A stretch of DNA of 64,000 bases, taken from contig CM030931.1 of NCBI GenBank assembly GCA_018136815.1, forward strand, positions 8,730,557-8,794,556. The letters are read 5' to 3'. This document shows positions 39,600-52,100 of this stretch, one piece after another. The translations under genes were made by a program, and so were the position numbers. Each line of letters starts with the position of its first letter. Positions within the stretch are counted from its first letter, which is position 1. The stretch is from Isochrysis galbana (Eukaryota; Haptophyta; Isochrysidales; Isochrysidaceae). A model generated the notes under the pieces. That model was not told the DNA's origin and did no database searches. It worked only from the letters and a program-made list of their open reading frames with translations.

Positions 39600-40277
39600 A
39601 TTTAGGGTGCGCGCGAATTTTTTTTCCCTCGCTCTCGTTCTCGTTCCCGTTCTCGTCCCTCGTTCTCAACACTACCTCAATACCAAACCTCACCAATCCC
39701 CTAGCCTCAGCCTATCCAACCCGATCCGCCCAGCCATGTCCGCTCCGTCGTCGTGCTCGCCCTCGCCCAAGCCCGTCCTCCCGCCTTTCTCTGCTGAGAA
39801 GGTGGTCCAGCCCGTCATTGGCCACCCCCCAACTTCCGCCGCGCCTCTCGCCGCTTCCCTTCCATCCCTTCTGTTCCCATCTGAGGCAGTGGTAACTCGG
39901 ATCCGTCAGCCTCCCTCCTCCCTCCTCGCTCACCCTCCAGCTCTCTCCTCGCCCTCGTCTTCCTCACGATGGTGGCGACTCGGCGCGCATCCGCACGGTC
40001 CTCCGTCCTCTCCTCTCGTGCTCCTGCTCGCTGGCTTCGTTCGACTCTCTCGCCACGGCCACCGGTAACGACAGCGAGGGACCAAAGACCGAGCAAGGCC
40101 CAAGGTGCAAAGGAGCGAAACAGGAGCGAGACAGGCCACAAAGGGGCGCGACGGCAAGGAGCGAGGGGCGAGTTACGAGTGAAGAGTTCTACAAGTTACG
40201 AGTAAAACTCCGCGGCAACAAGAACGACTGGGCTCGAAGACGCCTAAGGTCGGAAGTCGATCGCGGATGCGACACCA
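39600..40277 (+). mobile_element. LTR-element relic
   Basis: Shares (CGTTCT)n, CTCAACACTACCTCAATACC and a proline-rich leader frame with 22835-22900 and 34130-34460. Ends at 40259-40277 with GTCGATCGCGGATGCGACA, preceded by GACGCCTAAGG as in the solo LTR at 23999-24475. Broken fossil. Confidence 0.5.
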
Positions 40278-40569
40278 TGCCGACACGCTTCGAAGAGTTC
40301 TGCTGGGCCTACACCCGCCTGTCTCCGCCTGCCCTGCCGCTCGATGCTTTGGCGGGCGTGCGGGCGCTCCCGTCGCGGACCGGCCACCTCGTCACCTCCA
40401 GGAGCAAGACATCAGGATCTGATATGTCCTCGTTGCTCGTTGTCAGCCATGGTAGCTTCCACCCCCTCACTGGCACTGGAGCCGTCCGATGGCTCTGGGG
40501 GGCTTCGCATCGCTGCGTCTGCCCCCCCCCGAAGACTTTGCGCGCGGGGGGCGGGGGGGGGGGGGGGGG

Positions 40570-40767
40570 GCTAGATGGGAAATACGGGCGCTGGGGCATG
40601 CAAATACAAATACAGCCACAAATAGCCAAATACATATGGATTTGGCTTCCGGCCAAATACATTTCAAATACATTCGAGGCCTACGACCCCGGACGCGCTT
40701 CAAATACAGCCAAATACATATGTATTTGGCCTCTGGCCAAATACGGTAAATACGTATTCCCATCTGG
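40570..40767. mobile_element. hAT-type MITE, third copy
   Basis: CTAGATGGGAAATACG ... TACGTATTCCCATCTGG with the same internal blocks as 12551-12706. Both flanks are G homopolymers, so the 8-bp duplication cannot be read. Confidence 0.7.
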
Positions 40768-40927
40768 GGGGGGGGGGGGAGACCCCTCGTAAACCTGCGC
40801 CTACCACCTTAAACCAGCCCAGAAAAAGAAAACTCGAAAACTCTAACGACAGGTGTGTGTGAACATTGGACACACAAGTCTCTCTCTCTCCTTTTGGCTG
40901 GCTCCATCTTCACAACCAGCAGTCGGG

Positions 40928-40930
<3 letters not shown>

Positions 40931-41011
<81 letters not shown>

Positions 41012-41045
41012 TCTCCCTCCCCCCCCCCCCCCTCTCTCCCACCTT
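40931..41045. repeat. (CT)n and poly-C tract upstream of the cyclophilin-like gene
   Basis: About 40 CT units, then CCCTCTCCCTCCCCCC, ending 40 nt before the ATG at 41084, on the coding strand. Confidence 0.9.
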
Positions 41046-41083
41046 TCTCCCTCCCTTCCTCCTCGCCCAGCTGCCCACGCATC

Positions 41084-41575
41084 ATGGCGCTCCCCCTCTC
41101 TCTCCGCTCCGCTCTCTCTCTCCGCTCGAAGCGCTCTCTCGCACTTCTCACGCCTTTCCACCATACGAGCGTGGGAACTGTGCTGCTGGGTCTCACGTCG
41201 AGCTCAGCCTTTGGACCGGCGTCCAGCACCGTCCTACGCGCCAGGATCTTTGACACGCCGACAGGCAGAGCGTTTCTGGAGAGCTGTCCGCACCCAGGCA
41301 TCCCGCTCTCACACTATGGCGCAGAGGTCTACGGCCCGATCGAGGTCCCGCTGCCTGTGACGAAACCACAACCTCTGATACCACCAGGAGGACTCGCCTA
41401 CTCGAGGACGGGAGACTTTCTGTGCGTCTTCTTCGGGCAGGACCCAGCTTGGGACGTGGACTACATTGGCCAAATCGATGAGGGGTGGAAGCAGCTGCGC
41501 TTTGCATCATGGACGAGTCTATCCGTCGCGCAAGCCTCAAATACGGCTGAGGAGAGCAGTCGAGTAGACGCTTAG
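41084..41575 (+). CDS. Cyclophilin-like-fold (TM1367-type) protein with organelle presequence
   Basis: 163 aa, single exon. The first 40 or so residues are Ser/Leu/Arg-rich without acids (MALPLSLRSALSLRSKRSLAL), fitting mitochondrial or plastid import. The rest matches the small cyclophilin-like family known mainly from bacteria and archaea: DTPTGRAFLESCP, LSHYGAEVYGPIEVPLP, PPGGLAYSRTGDFLCVFFGQ and VDYIGQIDEGWKQL, with the expected conserved G-E-Y and FFG positions. No isomerase activity is established for these proteins. A bacterial or organellar origin is plausible. Function unknown. Confidence 0.75.
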   Translation: MALPLSLRSALSLRSKRSLALLTPFHHTSVGTVLLGLTSSSAFGPASSTVLRARIFDTPTGRAFLESCPHPGIPLSHYGAEVYGPIEVPLPVTKPQPLIPPGGLAYSRTGDFLCVFFGQDPAWDVDYIGQIDEGWKQLRFASWTSLSVAQASNTAEESSRVDA

Positions 41576-42440
41576 CACCGACCTTGCCCGGTACCGCAGC
41601 GCGGCTCTCGCGTGTGCGAGCGCAATGTCTTTGTTTACGTCACTCGGTAGAGTGCCTCCGCCTTGCAAGATTGAAGGTTGAGGATCGACAAGTCATGGCA
41701 ATTCGGGTTTCCGCTTCTCACTCTCTCGTGAGCGGAGAGGCCCGGGTCGCCGACAGCAGAAACTTGCGATCAGTTAGTTCACTCCTTGCACTATGCGCCT
41801 CACGGAGACGCAGCCGACGACGTGAGCTACAACTGACGTTGCTCTACAGCTGCTCATGAAGTGACGCCTTGGGGCCGGAGTCCACAGTGGCGCGTAGTCG
41901 TTCTCCACCGACAGGAGTGAGAGCCTGCCCGACCACATCCATTCATTCCTGATCGATCAGCTGCTTGTTCGGTCCCGACGATTCATTTTTGCATCTTGCG
42001 TTTGCGCCGTTTATCTTGCATCCGTTCTATGCGCGTAGAAGCGCGAAACGCCTACGGCCGGCCTCCGCTCCTCTCTTAGGCCAGAGCACCCCCTACCATT
42101 CAATTCCTTCATGTTCAGCGCCACACCTTGTTCATTTCTATCGAGATAAGGCCGCCAAGTCGGCTCCTCAAAATCTCGGGAAGGTACAGCCGCCCAAGTA
42201 GGCGGAGGCAGGAAAATGGAGGTGACAAGGCCGCAAACCGCCTTGCACTTTGCAAATGCTCGCGCTGGCACAAGCACTATCGCACCGGTGCAATCGTTGG
42301 TGTTGCAGGGGTTGCCATACGTACACAACGCTCTACTCATGGCTGGGCTAGAGTAGCGACAATTCAACGCTCTTACAACACTATCGTCTCAGCCAAAAGC
42401 AACTATTAACTATTGTCAATAGAATACTATTGTTGCGGTG
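41576..42440. other. Intergenic region without recognised gene
   Basis: No family motif on either strand. A weak tRNA-like segment (41640-41710) was considered and rejected. Ends at the LINE fragment. Confidence 0.4.
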
Positions 42441-43010
42441 CAGAGGATGCAACTTGAGGTTGCCTTTTGCGGGGGGACAACAGCCACATGGGGCAAGGGC
42501 AACGGGCGCAGGAATAACACATTGGGTCTGAGAATATGGAATCTGCCGTCAAAAAATTCTTGAAGGCGACCGCTATCCGAGTTGCTACGCTCAGCCCCGA
42601 TCCCCCGGGTCCCATAGCTAATGCCCTAGCCCCGATCTCACACCCCTTCCAGCTTCCCCCCTCGTTCCTCTTTCTTCGGTGTTGGTGTTGGGGACGGCGG
42701 CCCATGTGCACTACGTTGGGCCTGGCGCTAGAGGTGGGTCGGGACAGGCCTTTGCTGGCGATCAGTTTTGGTGGTCGGCCAAGGTCCTCGCCATGTGGGG
42801 GCCCAGCCAATCGTCTTCCTCCATGGGCTCTTGGTGCCGGGGTGAAGTTCGGTTCTACAGTTCACGTGTTAGCCTTGGTCACTGGTGTCGGACGGGTCGT
42901 TCAGTGGCGACCTCTAACGACTCATCATGGTGCTGCTACATGCGCCTTGTGTATGCGCGCCTGCGTGCAAAGACACTCACCAACGATTGACTACACGCCA
43001 GCATCCTTAC
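42441..43010 (-). mobile_element. LINE-derivative 3' fragment (tentative)
   Basis: The plus strand around 42655-42725 (CCCCCTCGTTCCTCTTTCTTCGG, GTGTTGG, GTGCACTACGTTGGGCCTGG) parallels the 3' UTR blocks at 2960-3040 and 3785-3850. It begins at GAGGATGCAACTTGAGGTTG, which also resembles the 15-bp end at 9362. No coding part recognised; borders uncertain. Confidence 0.35.
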
Positions 43011-43031
43011 CAGTGTAAAGATCTACGCTTC

Positions 43032-46000
43032 TCACGCCGAAGGTGGCGCTGGGCGCCGCCCTTGTATGCGCCACACCTCCCGCTCTCGCCGGCGCTTTTT
43101 GCTTTCTTCCCTGTAGCCGGCTGTCCGCGTGCATGCTGCGTGCCATTCTTGTTGGAGGGCATCTAGCCAGGGATCGGCCGCGCACGCCACTGCAGCTGAC
43201 GTACGATTTGAGTCGGAACGATTCAGGCATGCCCCCCTTCGTGAAGCGGCATCGCAGTAGCCGGGCTGGCGAGTGTCAACCGCAGTAGTGTGATGCGAGG
43301 TGGTGCATGCGGATGGGTTGACTCTTGCATTTGCCGGTGGGTCGCCAACCCAAGTGAGCTTGCGCTGAACGTGTTCGGCGTGAACACCGTCGGGGCCGTG
43401 AGCGCGGGCGTACGACGCAGTGGAAATGGGGACATGGTGGGAGCTGGCGTCGCAACCAAAAAAAGGCACGCCGTGGTCCAGCCTCTGGCCGAGCGCAACT
43501 CGCTCGGCTTGCACAACAGTACCGCTGGCGGTGACGTGCGCCGTGCCAATTCGCTTTTGCGCAGTGGCTTGGCCCGTATAACTGTCACCCTCACAGGCGG
43601 GGAGGATGTTCGCGTTTGACATAGCATCAGGGGCTAATTGACCACAGCCGTCCACGCGGGCGACGGCCGAAGAAGCATCTTCCGCGAGGACGCTCGATGT
43701 GGCTCCAGACGGCTCTAGGCCACTCCATCGAGCGAGCTCTGCGCCAAAGCCCCTGAGCGGGGAAGCTGCTGAAGCGCTCAGTGCCGACGGCCCTTGCCGT
43801 TTGAGCGAGGAGGGTATGCTTCTCGACTCGCCCGGTGCTGCCGGTCGCAGCGGCGAGGTCGGACTTCGAGGCGAACGGTGCGGCGTGGTGTCACGGCGTC
43901 CGGCTGTCGTTCCGGCGGCCGGCCGCTTGGACGATGGCGCTTCAGGCGATGCGGCCTCCAATGGTGCGCGCTGTGTTACCGCATGGGTGTGCGCGGGCGC
44001 CGCGCACGCAGCCGAACTCAGCCCACCGGCGGGCCTACCGCGTGCAGTGTTACTGTAAGCATTCTCCTTGCAGCTGGGAGAGCGCTGCTCGTGCTCAGTC
44101 ACAGGGGACTGCCTGCTGACTATCGCGGAGTTGGAGGCAGGGTGAGACTTTAACAGGCAGGGCGATGGTGCGGGAGGGTCATTGAGCAAACGGTCGGCTG
44201 GCCCTGATGGAGGTGGACACGAATTCGCGATGGTGAGCGACGTCTGCTTCCCAGCTCTAGTGCCTCTTCTGCATGCTGTTGGGGAGCTACTCCGCACAGG
44301 GCTTGGACGCGACTCGAGGGCAGCCACGACGGCCGAGGCGCGCTCGGCCGCATCGGCCGACGACGGAGCACCATGGGCCAGGCTAGGCGAGCGCTCACGT
44401 GCGGCTCTTTCAGTCTCATCAGATGGCGAGGTTTCCCCATTGCACACGGAGGACGTCTGACTTTGCGATCTCGTGGCGGGGCGCGGCCACGGGCCGGTGT
44501 GCTCCGCCGCCACGCCACCCATCGCCTGAATCACGCGCCACCTCTCGGCCGATGCGTCGTCGTCGCTCACAACCTCCGTGGCGCGCGCTGCGGCGCGTTG
44601 ATACTCATCAGCGCTCATCACCCGCTCCAGAGGCTCACCCCAGCGGATGCGAGTGATGCGCGGATGGCGTAGCTGCAGCGCCTTGGAGCGGTCCGCGCCT
44701 CGCTCAGCCACAAAGCCGCTGCCGAGGAGGTCGACCGCAATGGCGGCGTCTGGGTCGCGAAGCGCGACGTGCAGCCGCTTGTCCTCGGAGGTTGGCGCGC
44801 CAGCGAGCCAGGCGGGGGGTGCCGCCTGCCTGGGCAGACGTGCCATGAGCCCAGCGCCCAGGCCGGCGCCACCGAGGAGGCGGGCGTCCAGCCCCTTCCT
44901 CGCCACGTCGCTCAACCCGCACTCGACGTTGAAGAGGAACTTGAAGCGCACGACGCTGCCGCTGCCAGCAGCGGTGACGGCGACGGCGTACTCGCCGAGC
45001 GCGCCCGCGCGCCCGTTCTTGCCCCAGCGCGCACCTACGATGGCGGCCGTCACCTCGTCCCCCAGGCCCTCGATGCGGTCGTGCTTCAGCTTACCCCAGC
45101 GCGACCGCTGGTTCGGCACATAAGGCGAGTCGGCCGCCTTGAGCATCAGCCCCTCCTCGCGCCGCAGCCGCGACTCGGCGAAGAGGCGGGCGATGATGGC
45201 TGTGTCGCGCGCCAGGACGTGTTCCGCGGGCGCCACAGAGACAAAGTTGCGCAGCGGCGTCACCGCCTCGTGCAGCGCCCGAAGCCGGCGTGTGAGCGGC
45301 GCGCGACGCGCGAGGAAGTCGGCCCCGTCGAGCTCGATGCAGTCGAACCAAACGAGCACAAAGTGGCGCGCACCGCCAAGCGTGCGCGCTTCGAGAAGGC
45401 CGTCGCCGCGCTCCTGCAGGCCCTGCACCGTGCCAAAGGGCTCGACCGCGCCTTCCCGCTCATTGTAGACGAGAATCTCGCCGTCAAGAATGCACGAACG
45501 CACGGGCGGGCGGCGCGCCTCGGCGGCGTGCGCCACCGTCCACGCGCGCCGCAGGTAGTCGGACGCCTCGGCGCTGGGCCGCTCCTGCACACGGAGGCTC
45601 AGCCGGATGGCCTCGAGCGCGAGTGCGCGACTGCCTGTCGAATCGCGGCCGCCGCGCGAGAAGACACGCACCTGCGGTCGGCCGTGCACGTCGTGCCACA
45701 CGTGCAGCTGGATGCGCTCGCCGTCGTGCTTGGTCTGCAGCAGTAGCACGTCGTCCGGCTCGAGCGCGAGCTCCTTGCGCAGCGATGAAAGCTTTCTGAT
45801 GGGGTGCGCGAGCATCACGTGGATGTAGCGCCCGTGGCAGATCCGCGCACGCAGCGGCCATGCCTCCGGCTCGCACAGCGGCAGCGCCGGCGGGCTGGAG
45901 CTGAGAAGCAACCACGCGCGCTCCGCGCGCCGACAGAGCTCTGGAAGGTCGAGCCGATGCAGAAAGAAGGTGTACATGCCGTCGTACCAGTCGCCGGGGT

Positions 46001-46819
46001 GCGCGCCCTTGAAGCCAGGGCAGAAAGCCTCCATCAGCGTGCGCGGCCACTCGACGCGCGCATTTCCGCATCTGAGAGGGGGCGCGCGGGGCGCGCGTGT
46101 TGGCCGGGTTTTGTTGGCTTGCAGCGCGGCGGCGACGGCACAGCCCACCTCGAGAGCAGTTGCATGTCACGTAGGATGATGCGCACGAGCCACTTGGCCT
46201 CCAAGGGGCTGCAACGGCTGAGCAGCGTGCGCAGGATGGGGAGTGCGGGGCTGCGGTCCTCCCACCCTTTCCGTGCACCGCTCACGCCGCCAGCCGCCCG
46301 CGGCGCGCACTGACGGTGCACCGCGGGGCCAACCGCCGCAAGCTCGTCGAGCGCAAGGTCAAGCTCGCGCAGCGTGAGAGGCCGTCCGGAGATGCCACCC
46401 GCGCGCTCGGGCACGCGCGCCGCCAAGACAGCGCGCACAACGAGAGAGAGATTGCCCTCTTCCCTCCTCGTCCGACGCCCACCGCCGCCCGCTCGCTCCC
46501 TCCCTTCCGTCGGCTCCGTGGTACCTCCGGCGGCGTTGGCTCCTCTCCACTCCTTTAGCCTCTCTGCGTCTGTCGACCGGTGGGAGAGGCCGAGCGCACT
46601 CGTTACGAGTGAGGCCAGACGTTGCTCTGCGAGAGAGTAGGTCCTGGCGGCCTCGAGAGGAAGGAGAAGGCGGAAGAGGGGGAGGGTTCCCGAGGAGAAG
46701 GAGTGGGCTGGCTGAGTGTGGAGCCACTGGGAGAGGGTGGAGAGGTGGGAGGAGGGAGGGAGGGCCTCGAGAGAGTCAAGGAGGCGTGCGAGGGAGTGGA
46801 AGGGGAGGGTGGAGGCCAT
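43032..46819 (-). CDS. ATP-dependent DNA ligase, ligase IV type, with a long disordered tail
   Basis: Two exons, 46819-46149 and 46071-43032; the intron 46148-46072 (GTGGGC...CTCAG, 77 bp, phase 2) joins LLSR to CGNARVEW; about 1236 aa. The N-terminal ligase domain has LFRLLLPLEAARTYSL and EAKWLVRIILRDMQL. The nucleotidyltransferase core has motif I TKHDGERIQLH (adenylated Lys near residue 340), then FSRGGRD, CILDGEIL, FDCIELDG, EEGLMLK and KLKHDRIEGLGDE. An OB-fold follows. The pattern LQLRHPRITRIRWGEP near the end of the folded part resembles fungal ligase-IV-like proteins. The remaining 500 residues or so are low-complexity, and I see no BRCT repeats, which true LIG4 needs for XRCC4 binding. 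The likely role is nuclear end-joining repair. Another ligase subclass is possible. Confidence 0.85.
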
Positions 46820-47501
46820 GGGAGGGGGAAGGGGAGGGGGGAGGGGACGGAGCGGGGGAGGAAGAAGAGTTGGCGTGGGAACGAGTCCTCCCTGGAAGAG
46901 TTGGCGGTCGGGGGTCCGGAGAAGTTGGTGTTGTGCGGGCGTTTAAAAAAAAACCTCGTACAAAGATGGGTCAGTATTGAGTATTGCAAGAGCCTCCTGT
47001 GCTGTCTACAGTCTACAGTTTACGATACAGCTGCTGATCTGGCCACAGTTGAATATACTTTTTCCAATGAAGCTATGCTAGGTGGATGTGCTCTTCTTCT
47101 AAAACAAGTCAAACCACTACCTCCACCTCTACCTCTGCCTATTTCCTATATCATATAGCTATATCCTATATTCGATGTATTTTGCGGCCGAGTACAAGGA
47201 CAAGGAAGGGTGCGCAGTGCTTGGTGCTTGGTACACACACAACATCCCCGGCATGGTGGAGTGGCTCTATCTGTATCCCACAGCGAGTCTGCAAGTTGAG
47301 CAGGAAGTAAGACTGTGAATATAGACCAAAAGCGTTCAATTATCCCCATCCCTGCTGACACCTTTCATTGTCACCTGGAGGTTACTTGAGTCAACTTGAC
47401 ACTTCACATGTTGAAACACACACGTGGTCTGACTCCATTCACTCGATTTGGGGCAGGGTGGATATATCGTTGAAATCACGATATCTCATGATATCCCATG
47501 T
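46820..47501. other. Ligase upstream region and flank of the Gypsy fossil
   Basis: The coding-strand side next to the ligase start is pyrimidine-rich (CTCTTCTTCCTCCCCC). Further on the DNA is AT-richer, with ATATCATATAG-like stretches and CTACCTCCACCTCTACCTC. No gene seen. Confidence 0.4.
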
Positions 47502-47829
47502 TTGTCAGAGCAAGGCTCATCTCACTCTTGGAGATGGCCTGCGAGGGCGCGCCGGCAGCTAGCGCGGAATGCGGTTCTTGCGGGGAGCTCATGGAGCTTT
47601 CCTCGGGGGTGACTACGGGCATGGTGATCGACGCACGACGCACGACGCACGGAGGGCGCGGAAGTGTGGAAGGAGGCTTGTGGGAGGTGGTGGCAGGCGA
47701 CTGGGGGTGGCTCAGGCGCGTGCTTGACTTGTATTGACTCGTTGACTCGGGGTATAGACTCGGGAACTCGGGGGGACTCGCTTGGGAACACGGTGGGACT
47801 CGACGAAGTTGCTACAAAAACACTCACAA

Positions 47830-48903
47830 GAAACCCAAACCCCAACGACCTTGGGCTCAGAAAACTAACGTAAACACTCCGGAATCATAAGATAAACAAA
47901 CCCCTCCCCGCGCGGCGAAGGCTGAAGTCGCGATCGCTCGTCATGCGCGAAGAAATACGGAAAGAGAGCGCAAAACTACGCAAACGAAGGGTTCGAACTA
48001 TCGTTAAAGTGAAACTCGTCCGCTGAAGCCAACGCGGAGGGTCGAGGAGAGATCGAAAATCGCGCCGGGGGAAGAAGGCGATGTGCGGAGAGACCTTCTA
48101 GACAAGCAACGAGCAAGGGGCGACGAAACAAGACGCGAGACGCGAGGCGCGTGCCATTCGTTCTTCCTTTCTTTCACCGAAAACGCGGCGAAACTAAGGT
48201 TAAACATCGGTACCCCCTCCGCGAGAATCGCGAAGAAGAACGGACGAGATGGAGGCAATCATCGAAGGAATCGCGAGAGGGAGGAATCGAAGCGAGGGGG
48301 GGGAAACAGCGCGCGCGGGGGGGGGAACGAACGACGGCCGGAGGAAACGAACCGCGCGCGGAGGAGAAGAACCTCGCGCGGGGGGGGAATAATATAACGG
48401 CCGGAGGCGACGGATGGCACGCCGAGAGGAAGAACCTGCCGCGGGGGGCGAGGGACCGAGGGCACGGCGGGGCAGCGTGGGAGGGCGCGAGGGTGATCTC
48501 GGAGCGAGATCGCGTCCTTTCCCTCGCGGAGCGCAGAGAGACCCCCACGGAACATCCTGGGACCGGAGAATGTTTTGGACGAAACTTCCCTCCGTCGGCC
48601 GAGGAGAGGAGGACGGAGAGAGAGAGAGAGAGAGTCTCGCAGAGCGACTGCAGAACGAGAAGTCGAAGTCATGCCGGTTTATTACCTTAAACGAGCCAAC
48701 AATTATAGTAACAGCAAAAACAAAATTCGAATCGCAAATTTCGAGACCAAAATCTGCAAACCTGGACTTGAGACCATGGGGAATCCGAATCTGTGTGTCT
48801 TGTGCGTCAGTGGCAACACGGGGAACTGTTCAATTGTAATTGTGAGCGCGTACCTTACACGAATATTCATGCCTACAGCCTTCAGGTGGGCAGGAATACA
48901 ACA
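47830..48903 (-). repeat. LTR of the Gypsy fossil
   Basis: Begins directly after the polypurine run with TGTTGTATTCCTGCCC. The inner end is estimated near 47.83 kb from the change to leader-like sequence; I could not fix a CA end or a tRNA primer site. Only one LTR copy lies in the window. Confidence 0.5.
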
Positions 48904-49167
48904 CCCCCCGACTTAAATCGAGACGTCTCCCGATGTCGAGCCAAGAGAGTTCATTTAACCATACGAGACGAGAGACCTAGAGGAGGAGGATTAACCCATG
49001 GATCCAAAGCGAGCACAAAATCGGCAGCTTAGCGCGGCGGCCCCCGATTTCGTACGCCACGTCCTACCACGTTCTCCCTTTTACAGGAGTTTTGCTCGGG
49101 CAGTTGCGCTGGGTCAGGCGCTGACGCGACGCTAATCATCCACTTCCGGTCGACTTAGCACTTAGCG

Positions 49168-52100
49168 CTACGAACGTGAACGAGAACGGGTACGACTTGA
49201 AGGCAGATCAGGAGGAATACGATTTGACTCTTGAACTCGACGTGGAACTTGATTAGACTGGGGACTTGAACTTGGACTTGAAGAGGAGTCTACAGCGGAG
49301 TGAGCTTGGGGTTGAACCGGACGGCGGTCGAAAGTGGTGTCGTACGACTCAACTAGATCAGCACAACGCCGAAGCAACTCAATTCGAGACTCCCAAGTAG
49401 CTTCAGAACGAGGATAGCCGCGCCATTTGACGAGATACTTGAATGAAACTCCATCGCCCTTGCGATCGAGTAACTCTTCGACCAAGTACTCATCTTCAGC
49501 GAGCGGAGACGAATCGGTGACGGTAAAGTACGGACGAAGATTGGAAATGTGAACTTCATCCTTGACTTGACGATTTTCGAGATCGCGTAGACGGTAGCGA
49601 GTAGCCGAGATGGCTTCTTCTACTCGGTAAGGACCGGAGTAGAGGTATTGAAGTTTGTTGGCGTGGCCAGGGATTCGACGACAAACTCTGTCTCCTTGTT
49701 TGAAGGTAACACCGAGTTTAGACTTTTGAGAGGCGGAGCGCATCGATTCACGTTGGGCTTCTTGAGTACTTTCGAGGGCGGAACGCCACGACTCGAGAAG
49801 CTTCTTATTGAGCTCGGTGGCGTAAGTGACGGCATCGGACGGAGGCCTAGATGGAAGCAACTCAAGAACAGGAGCAGGGTCAGCAAGTTGAGCTGGAAGA
49901 CGAAGCTCCCGACCAAACAAGATAGCCGCGGGTGACTTGGGTACGACGCGACCGGCGGTCGCTCGCATAGACATGAGAAGAAACGGAAGGTGATCGACCC
50001 AATGGGCGCCGCCTTCATTGGAGACTCGAGTCATCGTGAGGAGAGTTTGTTGAGCTCTTTCCACTAGCCCTACGCCTTCGTGGCGATAGGCTTCAGTAGT
50101 GCTCAAGTCCGTGCCGGTCGCTTTGAGAATTAGGTCCACTAATCGAGAGCAAAGATTCGAGCCGGCGTCGGTTCGAAGTTGGCGAGGGACTCCATAACGA
50201 GATACGATGAGACGCATGAAGACGTCTAGACATTTCGCGGACGAGGGGTTACCGTTGCAAGGCTCAGCTTCAATCCAACGAGAGAGAGAATCGACGAAAA
50301 CAATCAGCTTGTCAAAACCGGAGCGGCCGGATACGAAATCGTGAGTGGGCGCCATCGAAAGAATATCGCAATAGACGACGTCGAAAGGATAAGATCCGAT
50401 GGAAAGACCGGATGGATGGGCGAGCGGTCGCGGTAACGGTTTGCCAAGAGTGCATTCGTGGCACTCTCGAACGTATTCCGATACAGAGGCGGACATGCCA
50501 GGCCAGTACACTCGAGTACGAAGTAGGGTAGACATCCTTGTCGCACCTGGGTGACCAAGGTGGTCATGGTAGGCGCGGAGGTACGTGTCACGAAGGGACT
50601 CCGGAATGTATAAACGAAGAGGAGCCTCTTCCTCTTCCGCTTCTGAGGAGCGGTAGTAGAGTAGGCCATCGCGAAGGAGGAATCGGGAACTTTTCTTCGA
50701 CGACGAGCTAGAGTCAATCGAAGAGGAAGCTTTCGGAAGGATCGACTCGACTTCAGAAAGGATCGAGCTGGCGAAATCGTCGGTAGAGAGCGCTTGACGT
50801 AATTCGTCGGCATGAGGCACGCCCACATCGAGATACGAGGAGGTAATCGACTCCGAAGATTCCGATGCTTGACGAGCGAGCCTATCGCTTGCTTGTTGGC
50901 GGCGAGCGGTGAGGGTGGATGAAGTAACCGCGGCGGCGACTATGTCGTGAATTTCAGAAGAATCGAAAGAATGGGCGTCACTCTCCTCGAGATGGAGAGG
51001 ATCGTGATCAGGCTCGAGAGCAACTAAGCGGGATAAGCCGTCGGCGTCCCAGTGAGTGACTCCAGGTTTGTGCACGACGTCGAATCTATATTCGGCTAGC
51101 TTTAGGACCCATCGCATGAGGCGCGAGGCTGGACCACCGGTGACTTGATCTTTCATCGTGTGAAGCCAGCGCAAAGCTGAATGGTCTACGACGAGGGTGA
51201 AGTGGCGACCCCAAAGATAAGGCCTCCAATTTCGGATCGATTCTAGCGCTGCTAGAAGTTCGATTTCAGTGACTGTCCAATGGCGCTCAGCCGGACTCAA
51301 GCTACGACCGTAGTATGCAACGACGCGCTCTCTCCCTTCGTCGTCTTTTTGGGCGAGGACGCCGGCGATGCCGAGCTTGCTAGCACCGTCGGTTTTAACG
51401 AGGAAAGGACGGTCGTCTCGAGGAGGTGCAAGTACGGGTTCTTCACAGATAGCTTGCTTGAGATCTTCGATAGCCTGTCGACAGGCTTCTGTTTGCGACT
51501 CGACCGGGACGTCGCACCCTTTCCGCGTGAGAGCGGTTAACGGCGCCGCACGGATCGCAAAACGACGGATGAAACGGCGGTAGTAGGAGCACAATCCAAG
51601 GAACGAACGGACGGCTTCGATCGAGTTGATTTGGGTTGGGTCGATTTTCGAGACAGCTTCCACTTTCTTGGGATCCATCCGAAGACCTTCACGCGAAACA
51701 ACGTGGCCGAGATATTCAGCCGAGGTGGCAAAGAAAACGCATTTCGACATCTTGCAAGTGAGGCCCGCCCAGATGAGACGTTCCAAGACAAGATCAAGAC
51801 GGTGTAACATTTGTTGGAATGACGACTCTTCCCTGGCCTGCAGCGAGTCACCTACACCTGTCGACCAGGCGCCGACATCATCCAAGTATGGCATACAAAT
51901 CTCCCATGCCAGCCCACCGAGAACGGCGTCCATGAGGCGGCACATATACGAGGGGCCGGATTGAACACCGAAAGGCAAGTAATTGAACTCGTACTTGCCG
52001 CGATGAGTAGTGAACGCGGTGATATGTTTATCGGATTCTTTGATCGGTATACCCCAGAAACCAGATGCCAGGTCCAGGGTGCAAAGGAATAGAGAATCGA

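Noticed and set aside
40853-41360. Open frames reading through the CT tract ahead of the cyclophilin-like gene
   Set aside because: Ser-Leu repeats come from the microsatellite; the ATG at 41084 gives a sensible presequence and domain.
41640-41710. tRNA-Ala-like segment (CACTCGGTAGAGTG, CCTTGCAAG)
   Set aside because: The D-arm and an anticodon loop with TGC can be drawn, but the anticodon stem pairs poorly, the T-arm lacks TTCGA in the right place and no acceptor stem forms.
44769-45746. Long plus-strand frame of 325 codons
   Set aside because: Shadow of the ligase gene on the minus strand; GC-rich third positions keep antisense frames open.
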